Shown here piece after piece: positions 22,901 through 30,680 of a DNA stretch of 64,000 bases (position 1 is the stretch's first letter; the number at the start of each line of letters is the position of its first letter). The position numbers were made by a program, and so were the translations under genes. Location: assembly GCA_009193035.1 (NCBI GenBank), contig SWDT01000007.1:1-64000 (forward strand). Direction: 5' to 3'. The DNA is from Halicephalobus mephisto. Lineage: Eukaryota; Nematoda; Chromadorea; Rhabditida; Panagrolaimidae. The notes under the pieces are model-generated. The model saw only the letters and a list, made by a program, of their open reading frames with translations. It searched no databases and was not told the origin of the DNA.

Positions 22901-25141
22901 GCTCCTGAAATAAAACTACCGTAATTTTTGAATGAAAGAAAAAAACTGGCCATCAATACACGGCGGGGCGATCAAGAAATCCACCTGCTCCTCGACGATG
23001 AGCTCAAAGGCGTATCCCACAGAGGTCGATTCAACACATTCTTCGTACCGCCAAACAAAACTGAAACAAGGTCATTGTTGCATTTTCAAAGAAACAAAAC
23101 CAATCCGCCTTTGGGGTTTTTTCGGTGTTGATTTTTTTAGAATAATCTTATGTACTTTGAAATGTGGCAATCACCCCGAGGGTAAATAGGGGTTCTCACA
23201 CCCCATGTAGCCCTAATCTAGAACTCCCCAGATTCATTTAAATTTAATATTTTTTAAGAAAATTGATTTCGAAATTTCGTAAAATTACAAAGCTACCATA
23301 TAGATTACTGTAGATTCTGAAAATTTATGCCGAGATGGGTTTGTAAGGAAATATATTTTTAGTTTTAGAATATAATTATCGTTGATTTTTTTAGAATAAT
23401 CTTATGTACTTTGAAATGTGGCAATCACCCCAAGGGTAAATAGGGGTCCTCACACCCCATGTAGCCCTAATCTAGAACTCCTCCAGATCCATCTAAATTT
23501 AATATTTTTTAAGAAAATTGATTTCGAAATTTCGTAAAATTACAAAGCTACCATATAGCTTACTGTAGATTCTAAGAAGTTCTAGAAATCCGTTTCGAGA
23601 CTATTTCGTGAGAAATTTAATTTTTTACTTTTACGATCGCATTATAGATTACGAAATAACTTCTACAAAATTGTTCCATAGGTTACTGTAGTTTCTGAAA
23701 AGTTCTAGAAATTCGTTTCGAGACTATTTCGTAAAAAATTTGTTTTTAATTTTTTAAAATCACAATTACGAAATAACTCTCACATGGGATACTGTAGTTC
23801 CTAAGAAATTCCAGAGATTTTGTGTTGGGACAATTTTACGGGGAAGATTTTTCAGTCTTGGTGATTTTTTTGTGATAAAACACTTGTGTTCCAGACGCGT
23901 GTCTCAAGTACTTACCGTAAAACCTCCAATAGAAGGGCACCCCTAATAGAAGGGCACCTCTAATAGAAGGGCACCTCCAATAGATGGGCACCTCCAATAG
24001 ACAGGTACCTCCAATACACGGGCACCTCCAATAGAAGGGCACCTCTAATGGACGGGCACCTCTAATAAAAGGGCACCTCTAATAGAAGGGCACCTTTTGG
24101 GGGACATTGGAAAATAGACAGGCACCCTCCATTTAAAGGGCACCTCTATTAGACAGGTATTATTTTTAAAGCGTTGAACAATAGACGGGTAGTCCTTCTA
24201 TTAGAGGTTTTACGGTATATTCCAATTTTTTACAATTTTAATTTAGAACTTAAAAACAAAAAGTCATTTTAAATAAGTTTATGTTTTTATATAGCAGTGT
24301 AAAAGCCATTCTGGGAAAGTTTTTCCCTTTTTAGAAAACTCTAAAGTGAAATTCTAGATATGTTTAGAATTGAGGGTTAGTCTTCAGAATCCTCGATTCT
24401 GAAGATGAATTGTTGATTCTGACTTCAGATTCAGAATCTGCAGGTCTAATTACGTTACTATAAGTACTTTTTGTTCGATTTTAACCCCAGAATTTGGATA
24501 CAAATCCTTAGGATATAAATGTTTCAAATATAAGCGTTTTATTGCTCAGAATCTTTGATTCTGAAGGTGAATTGTTGGTTCTGACTTTAGATTCAGAATC
24601 TACAGGTTTAATTACGTTACTATAAATACTTTTTGTTCAATTTTAACCATAGAATTTGGATATAAATCCTTAGGATATAAATGTTTCAAATATAAGCGTT
24701 GTATTGCTCAGAATCCTCGATTTTGAAGGTGAATTGTTGGTTCTGACTTTAGATTCAGAATCTACAGGTTTAATTACGTTGCTATAAGTACTTTTTGTTC
24801 GATTTTAACCATAGAATTTGGATACAAATCCTTAGGATATACATGTCTGAGTCACAAGCATCATATAACTGAATTGTTACCTGATATTCGATCCTGGAGG
24901 AAGAAGTTGATCCCGGTAAATCCTGTCGACAGCAATGGCCACGGCAGAAGCGCTGGTCTGGAAAGCACTGTCACTGGATTCATTCCTCGGGAACATGAGG
25001 CCTACAGTAACACTGACAGGTTCGATTCCGTTCCCTTGGGAATTCTAAAAACAAAGAAATCACCGTATTTTTTAATTTTTCACTTACCACTTGGGTTTTT
25101 ATAATTTTTATTAAAAAAATTAAAATCAACTTTTTAATCAT
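16934..25141 (-). CDS. Receptor-type guanylate cyclase C (gcy family), intact
   Basis: Fourteen exons: 25141-25088, 25044-24881, 23060-22951, 22904-22772, 22268-22045, 21305-21183, 21131-21040, 20596-20207, 19606-19319, 19067-18407, 18048-17963, 17917-17682, 17636-17068, 17025-16934. They total 3222 nt, an unbroken 1073-residue protein. Signal peptide [15 protein letters not shown]; ectodomain ([29 protein letters not shown]) to about 470; membrane helix about 475-499 ([20 protein letters not shown]); pseudokinase about 560-830 with [10 protein letters not shown] for HRD and SNYG for DFG, so no phosphotransfer is expected; coiled coil; cyclase about 870-1045. Metal-binding FSDVVSFT and IGDGY, and guanine-recognising VETIGD and [14 protein letters not shown], are all present, so cGMP synthesis is expected. 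Two introns (17918-17962, 22905-22950) need GC rather than GT donors. The start lies 3 nt after an acceptor at 25145. It has four more introns in the ectodomain than A and B. Confidence 0.92.
17918..17962 (-). other. GC-AG intron in cyclase C
   Basis: Reading CCGGCAATG|GCAAGG...TTTTAG|CTTCATTTG gives [11 protein letters not shown], aligned residue for residue with [11 protein letters not shown] in A and B. The only GT alternative (ACT|GTAGTT) leaves a 30-nt intron and adds five residues. Confidence 0.65.
19100..19316. repeat. Imperfect ~37-bp tandem repeat in a cyclase C intron
   Basis: Repeats of CCATATATGAAAAATTAAAA type fill the intron between the membrane-helix exon and the pseudokinase exon. 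Confidence 0.5.
21306..21910. repeat. ~123-bp tandem repeat, five copies, in a cyclase C intron
   Basis: Each unit has AAAATCACATTTTTATAAAA, then a GACGCGAATTTTCC-like core, then GGAAATTTTGTACTTTTTTA. Copies begin near 21307, 21432, 21556, 21680 and 21803. The core belongs to a motif dispersed over the whole window. Confidence 0.75.
23127..23590. repeat. ~200-bp direct duplication in a cyclase C intron
   Basis: A block beginning GTTGATTTTTTTAGAATAAT recurs 254 bp downstream (23127 and 23381) with few changes, including CACACCCCATGTAGCCCTAA in both copies. Confidence 0.75.
23915..24215. mobile_element. TA-flanked MITE with an internal 17-bp repeat array
   Basis: The ends are inverted: CCGTAAAACCTCCAATAGAA on the left and TTCTATTAGAGGTTTTACGG on the right, each flanked by TA, as in Tc1/mariner-type non-autonomous elements. 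The interior is mostly tandem copies of a 17-bp unit (AATAGAAGGGCACCTCT). There is no coding capacity. It sits in intron 2 of cyclase C. Confidence 0.75.
24385..24870. repeat. ~163-bp tandem repeat, three copies
   Basis: Units share TCTGAAGGTGAATTGTTGG-like and CAAATCCTTAGGATATAAAT segments, beginning near 24391, 24554 and 24716. A diverged piece of the same sequence lies near 31735-31815 in a fust-1 intron. Confidence 0.75.
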
Positions 25142-25711
25142 TTTCTGAAAAAAAACGAATTTAAAAAATTACAGTAATCGGGGCAAACCGGCCATTCGAG
25201 GACCAAGACCGTCAAATTCTGAATACAAAAATTCAAAAAAGTTTTTTTTGTCATTCAAAATTTGTCCTTCTTGATCCCCGACGGCAGTTTTGGATTTTCG
25301 CGAAATAAAATTACTTTAAAAAATACGGTAATTAAGCTGTAGGGGGGGTTTATATACCTGGTCCCGGGCTGTCCTCGAGATTGGCTTCCTCAAATCCGCC
25401 GAAACCCCTCAGGGCATTTGTCAACATTGTAGAATTTCTCGAATGTTTCTTTAATGATTCACTACAGTATCCCTGGAATGTTTTACTTTTAATATTTTTC
25501 TTAATTCCTTGGATTTTTTAATTTACAATGGTCTACAGTAATCCCGACGATGGCTGAAAGTCCGAAAGAAGCCCGACAAGACAGCTGCAAAAAGGTCTTC
25601 TTTCTTCATCAATTGCCCTAATCCAGTCCAATCTGCCTCATTTACCGTATCCCCGGAGTAACCGTACTTTTTTCGTAAGCTTTTTATTACATTACTAAAA
25701 AAACAAAAAAA

Positions 25712-26290
25712 ATATTTTTTACGAAATAGTCCTGACGCAAATTTCTAGATTTTATAATTTTAAATTTCTGGTGATTTCTGGATTCTGGAAGATTTTACGG
25801 AATTTTAGTTTAACGAATCTAAAAATCATTGTTTTTTACAAAACGGTCCCGACGCGGATTTCTAAAATCTTCCAGAATTTTATATTTTTGACTATTCTAG
25901 AACTTTCTCCTCAATTTTGGAAGATTCTAGAATCTTCTGTGAAGTTTTAATTTAGTAAATTTAAAAATGATAAATAAGTTTTTTTACAAAACGGTCTCGA
26001 CGCGAATTTCTAGAATCTTGTAGAATTTTATATTTCCGGCTATTCTAGAAGTTTCTCCTCAATTTTGGAAGATTCTAGAATCTGTGAAATCCTAAAAATA
26101 GTATTATAACATTAAAAATTTATTTTTTACGAAACGGTCCCGACGCGGATTTCTAAAATCTTTTAGAATTCTATATTCTTGACTATTCTAGAACTTTCTC
26201 CCAGATTCTAGGATTTTCTATGAAGTTTTAATTTAACAAATCAAAAATCGATTTTTTGCGAAATGGTCTCGACGCGAATTTTCAGAAGTT
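25712..26290. repeat. ~130-bp tandem repeat, about five copies
   Basis: Each copy has a TTTTACGAAACGGTCCCGAC-like start, a GACGCGGATTTCT core, and a TTCTAGAACTTTCTCC-like middle. Copies start near 25718, 25836, 25978, 26124 and 26252. Confidence 0.7.
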
Positions 26291-27260
26291 AGATTACCTG
26301 ACGTGACGATTTCGTAATCAACGTTTTGAAATGTTCTTGTGTAAATCTAGAATTTTCCAAACCACGGTTACATAGGGTACCAAACCCTTTACTTGCCCTA
26401 GGGGAGGGGCTTGGTAATTGCATACGAAAGTACAAATAAACACCGAAAAAACCACTCCAAAGTACCCCATCGGACCCGGATTGCTTTGCTTCTAAAAACC
26501 CTAAATTTAATAAATCCAATTTGTATAAAACTTACAAGATTAAATTCTTCAAATTGTACTGTATAACTACTAAAAACCAGAATGACGTAATCTGGAAGCC
26601 TGCCGAGAGCGAAGGACCGTAAAACGAAAAACACCTTGACAGTACACTTCTGATTCCGCCTCGGTTGTCATGATTTCCATAATTTGAGTATCCTGAAAGC
26701 AAGAATGACGTAAAACAACGAAGATACCAACTGTATATTAAAAATAACAATGTTTATGAAGAAAGCGATCAAGCAAATTCGACTTTAAATTTGAATAAAA
26801 AATTAAAATAAAAATCAATCAAATTCCATTTTATTTCATGTTTCATGATGTAAATATTGTCACTAAACTGAAATTGATATATGAACACCCAACTTTAATC
26901 AAGGATAGTGACTGATTTTTGATGAATTTTTAGCAAAGATTCAGAACCACAAGATAATTTTAAAAACTTCCAATCATACTCCATCAACGTCCACAATCAA
27001 CGACCATCCAGAATGAAATGCAAAATTAACAATTACTATTCAAATTAACGAAAAATAAAAATAAAAAAGATCAAAGAACTGCCGCTAGTTTACCAGTTAA
27101 ACTTGTTTATTTATTGAATTTTGTCGAGGTTCCGACACGATTGCCTTTTTGAGAAAAGGGCGCGAGGTGATCACTCTCGAGAAAGTTCTCCTTCAGCTCC
27201 TCCATTTACCCTTTCCTAAATGTTTTCCGGCTAGTTCTTTCCTTGATGTTCGTCGTGGAT

Positions 27261-27273
27261 TTTGCGCGCCAAA
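27261..27273 (+). promoter_or_regulatory. E2F-like site upstream of the 27.7-kb gene
   Basis: TTTGCGCGCCAAA contains, on the minus strand, TTTGGCGC, an exact match to the E2F/DP consensus TTTSSCGC. It lies 434 nt upstream of the ATG. One site in 64 kb of AT-rich DNA is suggestive only. Confidence 0.3.
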
Positions 27274-27706
27274 GTTGTTTTTCTTTATTTTTTCATTATT
27301 CCGTTTCCTATCCTCAACGATTAGAATTTTTCTGATTTTTCCCGAAATTCAGTGAAAAACTTGACAATTGTTTTCCTGACTCTAAAACTTGAGTAATTGA
27401 TATAGATATAGTCACATAATTGCATATATTTTTTATTTTTAGGAGTTCTGTGATTCTTATTTCGTTTTTTATATCTAATTGGGACTTTTTAAAATTTTCG
27501 TGAAGTTGATAGAAAATCTCTGAACTTTCTGGTTTAGGATGATAATTATAAAAAAGTTTTGCGAATTTATGTTAATTTCGTAACGGCGCTTGATTTCCTT
27601 ACAATAATGTGCTTGGAATTTTCGAAGTCGAGAATTTCGAAAGATCGCGAAGTTTTGTGTCGACGTGATTTCGTAACAATGTGATTTATATATAATTTCA
27701 GAAAAC

Positions 27707-29650
27707 ATGAGCGCTGTGAAAGCTCACACTTCTTCCGTTTCATCAGACGATAGGGAGAACATCCCGCCATCTCCAGTCAGAGGCAAACCTAATGTCCCTG
27801 CTGATAAGTCCCACGAGTTTGGAGATACCGATGACGTCAAGTCTTGGGTCCGTGACCCACTTGAGAACTACCTGATTCTGCGTCTTCAAACTCTGATGGA
27901 ACACAAGATGTTGGAATCCATTCCTATCAAGCAGATTGGACATGTTGTTTCTGAATATTTGGAAATGAATATTAATCCTGCCATTAACTGGAAGAAGACC
28001 TGGAAGAAACTCGCGACGAAGTGGGCTCGTATTGGTTGCTTTGAGTTGAGGGATGGAGTTCTCTACCCCAACAAGGAGATTCTGGAGAAATTATGCACTT
28101 CCACAGGTTTGGATTTAGTTTTAAACATATTTTCAATAATTTTAGGTCTCTCCAAAGCTCCAGCTGAAGGGGAACCCGCAAGTAACGAATTCCTAACGAC
28201 GATTGATAAGAACCTCCCGATGTCTCCGAAACTCAATATTCCCGAAGAAATTCCAGAAAAAGATGAAGATGCAGCTAATGAAGGTGGATCTGTCTATGAA
28301 GAAGAGATCAAGGATTTCAAATGCGAAATTGAACCTATTCCATCTGAGGAAAACCATTACGTTGATGACAAAGAGTTGGAAGAACCTGGTGATTATTCCC
28401 CGAAGAACCTGATTGGTACACCAAAGGCGTGTGTTGCAACTCCACATGGCAAAAGTGAGTCAATTGGGAGAATTAACGAAGGGAGAATTTCATCTGCTTA
28501 TGAAGATGAAATCAAGAAGTTGGCTGTAGCTCTTACAGAATTAGAAATGCCCGATGCATCTTTGGAACCTGCAACATTTAATCTTGATGAAGTTCAAGAA
28601 AATAAAGCACGTGAGGAGGAGGAAGTTAAAGATAACGTTGAACCCCGTAACTCGACCCAAAATGAGGTAAATGAAGAAATTACCCAGCTTACTGAGTCGG
28701 AATTGCCAGATGTTGCTACTGTTGAGTCATCTACTATTACAGAACCTCAAGAAAAGGGAAAGCATAGTGATGAAGAGGTTGCTCAGTCTCAAGATTTCTC
28801 TTCTCTTAATAAGGAGAGCAAAAAGGTTGTTACTGAAACCGTTGTTCAGTCAGAACAAGCAGAATCTCTTCCTATTATCACTGAAGAACCTCAAGAAAAA
28901 GAAGAATCTAGTGATGAAAGAGTTGGGAATCAAAAAGTTGTTGGTAGCGTTGAAGAACTTGCTCAATCTCAAAATTTCTCTTCTCTCGATGAAAAAAGTA
29001 AAGAGGTTGTTGCTGAAACTCCTGTTGAGTCAGAACAAACAGAATCGTCCATCACTACTGTAGAATCATCTCCCACTGGAGATGTTCAGGAAAATGATGA
29101 TAACAAGGTCGAAGACCGAAGAATTGCCAATACCGCTGAAGAACCTACTCGAATTAATGTTTCTCTTGCTGGTGGTGATAAGGCTGATTCTAAGCCTCTT
29201 ACTGAAGCAGAAATATCAGTTGCTCCTCGTTCCACCTTGAAGCAACCAAATGCTTCGAAGATCTTGGAACAAGAAATTGCTAAAGACAATGTGGAGTCCA
29301 ATCACGATGAGATCAATGAGAAGATTCCTGAGATGCCTGCCGAGTCGGAATCTTCTGCTATCATCAGAGAGTCAACGATTGTTTCGGAAGAAAAAGAAGC
29401 AAGCGAAACGGATCGAGAAACGGCAATTATGAAACCCGCTCAAATTCCTACTTCTATTGACAATGAAATGAAGAAAGTGACTGTTAGACTCTCTCCCGAG
29501 TCGGAACAACCAGGATCCTCCACTGCTATTGTAGAACTATCTACCGTTGAGAGAGACGTTGAAGATGAAACAAATGAAGAGAGAATTGAAAACGAAAGAA
29601 AAACCGTCAAACCAGCTCACCATGTTCGTAAGTGTTGCTTCTTTTTGTGA
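27707..29650 (+). CDS. Acidic, repeat-bearing protein of unknown function
   Basis: I do not recognise this protein. The open frame encodes 647 residues, or 634 if the 39-nt intron 28107-28145 (CACAG|GTTTGG...TTTTAG|GTCTC) is removed; that intron is stop-free and a multiple of three. The N-terminus has RENIPPSPVRGKP, a phosphosite-like SP stretch, then a folded-looking basic/hydrophobic segment at about 45-135 (LENYLILRLQTLMEHKMLES, INWKKTWKKLATKWARIGCF). The remaining ~500 residues are acidic, low in hydrophobics and probably disordered, with three imperfect copies of ESEQTES...EEPQEKEESSDERV and AQSQNFSSLDEKSKEVV between about 328 and 446. The frame ends RKCCFFL, a possible CaaX box, but a perfect GTAAGT donor overlaps the last codons. 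The start follows an acceptor at 27692-27701. It converges on the DNAJC8 gene. Confidence 0.8.
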   Translation: MSAVKAHTSSVSSDDRENIPPSPVRGKPNVPADKSHEFGDTDDVKSWVRDPLENYLILRLQTLMEHKMLESIPIKQIGHVVSEYLEMNINPAINWKKTWKKLATKWARIGCFELRDGVLYPNKEILEKLCTSTGLDLVLNIFSIILGLSKAPAEGEPASNEFLTTIDKNLPMSPKLNIPEEIPEKDEDAANEGGSVYEEEIKDFKCEIEPIPSEENHYVDDKELEEPGDYSPKNLIGTPKACVATPHGKSESIGRINEGRISSAYEDEIKKLAVALTELEMPDASLEPATFNLDEVQENKAREEEEVKDNVEPRNSTQNEVNEEITQLTESELPDVATVESSTITEPQEKGKHSDEEVAQSQDFSSLNKESKKVVTETVVQSEQAESLPIITEEPQEKEESSDERVGNQKVVGSVEELAQSQNFSSLDEKSKEVVAETPVESEQTESSITTVESSPTGDVQENDDNKVEDRRIANTAEEPTRINVSLAGGDKADSKPLTEAEISVAPRSTLKQPNASKILEQEIAKDNVESNHDEINEKIPEMPAESESSAIIRESTIVSEEKEASETDRETAIMKPAQIPTSIDNEMKKVTVRLSPESEQPGSSTAIVELSTVERDVEDETNEERIENERKTVKPAHHVRKCCFFL

Positions 29651-29718
29651 ATTTTATGCTCTAATTGTTACTGTAAGATTAACTATTGTGGAATAAGTAA
29701 CATAAGCTATTAGATGAA

Positions 29719-29730
29719 AATAAATTTATT
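29719..29730. terminator. Palindromic poly(A) signal shared by two convergent genes
   Basis: AATAAATTTATT is its own reverse complement and so gives AATAAA on both strands. It lies 69 nt after the plus-strand stop and 18 nt after the minus-strand DNAJC8 stop. No other AATAAA is seen for either gene here. Confidence 0.75.
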
Positions 29731-29747
29731 CTGTAAAAATCCCGATT

Positions 29748-30494
29748 TTAAAACTTGTTTTCCAATTTTGGTTTTTTGTTCGCCGAAGTTTCTAATTTAG
29801 CCGGAGGAGGTTTGAAATTGGCTCCTCTGAAAGGTTCAAGTTTCTTTTCTTTTTTCTTAACAAAATCTCTCCAAGATCCTCTTCGAGCATCTCTTGTTTC
29901 TTCATAATTTTTTTTAAATTCTTCTTCAAGTTTTCTTTTTTCAACAGCAGCTTGCATTTCTTCTGCTTGTCGACGTTTTTCTTCTAAATTTCTTTCTTCT
30001 AACATTCTTCTTTTTCTTTCACGATCAGCAAATACTTTAGTTACAGTTGCCCATAGAGCTTTTTTATATTCTTGTGATTCATCTTCAGGAATTTTGTCTG
30101 ATTTACCTTCTTTTCTTAATTTTCTTTTTTTTTCACTCATAACAATAGCTAATCTAGCTTTAGCTTCGTCGTACATTTCTTTACATCTTGCCATTTCATC
30201 TGGATCTTCTAAAGTTTCCATTGCTTTTTTAGCTATTTCGAAAGCTTGTTTAGCTCTTTCTTGATCTTCTATGTTTCTGTCTGGATGGATTAATAGAGAT
30301 AATTTCTTGTATTTCTTCTTGATTGAATCCATATCACTATCTGGATCCATTTGGAGTACTTCAAAGGGATTTAAGTTCAAAAAAGTTGATCCAGGACGAA
30401 GAAGCCGATCGATTTGTTGAGTTGATGTAAGAATTGCATCTTCTGCTTCTGTGGACTTGAGATCACTGTAGAATTTGTCGAACTCGGAAGCCAT
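29748..30494 (-). CDS. DNAJC8/SPF31-like J-domain splicing factor
   Basis: Single-exon gene of 248 residues, close to the length of human DNAJC8 (SPF31), a spliceosome-associated J-protein. Seen features: conserved N-terminal QIDRLLRPGSTFLNLNPFEV, a J domain at about 41-100 with the catalytic HPD at 70-72 (LSLLIHPDRN), then a long charged helix rich in K/E/R (EKKRKLRKEGKS, RKRRMLEERNLEEKRRQAEE), and the family's C-terminal block (FKKNYEETRDARRGSWRDF). The C-terminus, KKPKLENKF, is NLS-like. The ATG directly abuts an acceptor (ACGTTTCAG|ATG). It lies 186 bp downstream of fust-1 on the same strand, spacing typical of nematode operons, so SL2-type trans-splicing is likely. The gene has no introns, unlike its neighbours. 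Confidence 0.92.
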   Translation of the reverse strand: MASEFDKFYSDLKSTEAEDAILTSTQQIDRLLRPGSTFLNLNPFEVLQMDPDSDMDSIKKKYKKLSLLIHPDRNIEDQERAKQAFEIAKKAMETLEDPDEMARCKEMYDEAKARLAIVMSEKKRKLRKEGKSDKIPEDESQEYKKALWATVTKVFADRERKRRMLEERNLEEKRRQAEEMQAAVEKRKLEEEFKKNYEETRDARRGSWRDFVKKKEKKLEPFRGANFKPPPAKLETSANKKPKLENKF

Positions 30495-30680
30495 CTGAAA
30501 CGTTTTTTAAATCTTTCACAAAAATTTAAAATAAAAAAATGGACAAAAACCAAATATCGACTATTTTTGAATTTTTTCAACTTTTATAACCAAATAAAAT
30601 ACAAAAGAGTAATAGTATAGGTTCCAAATGGGAGTACATGGAGATAATTAACCAAAAAGTAGAGAATCATCAAAATAACA
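30495..30680 (-). promoter_or_regulatory. Intercistronic region, fust-1 to DNAJC8
   Basis: There is no AATAAA on the minus strand. A variant TATAAA lies near 30588, about 90 nt before the trans-splice acceptor AAACGTTTCAG (30495-30505). This fits the usual ~100-nt gap between upstream 3' end and downstream SL2 site in nematode operons. Confidence 0.5.

Larger units (their letters stand above)
25146..27700. other. Intergenic region upstream of cyclase C and of the 27.7-kb gene
   Basis: A 2.5-kb divergent spacer. It holds the ~130-bp tandem repeats at 25712-26290 and several short open stretches without family features. The GC-richer 27120-27280 is the likely promoter of the plus-strand gene. 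No RNA gene was recognised. Confidence 0.5.

Noticed and set aside
23915..24215. Short regularly spaced repeats considered as a CRISPR array
   Set aside because: 17-bp units are directly adjacent with no unique spacers, the ends are inverted, and the DNA is eukaryotic.
25338..25422. Minus-strand exon-like segment starting ATG with residues MLTNALRGFGGFEEAN and a GTATAT donor upstream of cyclase C
   Set aside because: Joined to the next acceptor before cyclase C it reaches a stop at once, and cyclase C has its own signal peptide and acceptor. There is no family match, so at most it is a 5' non-coding exon.
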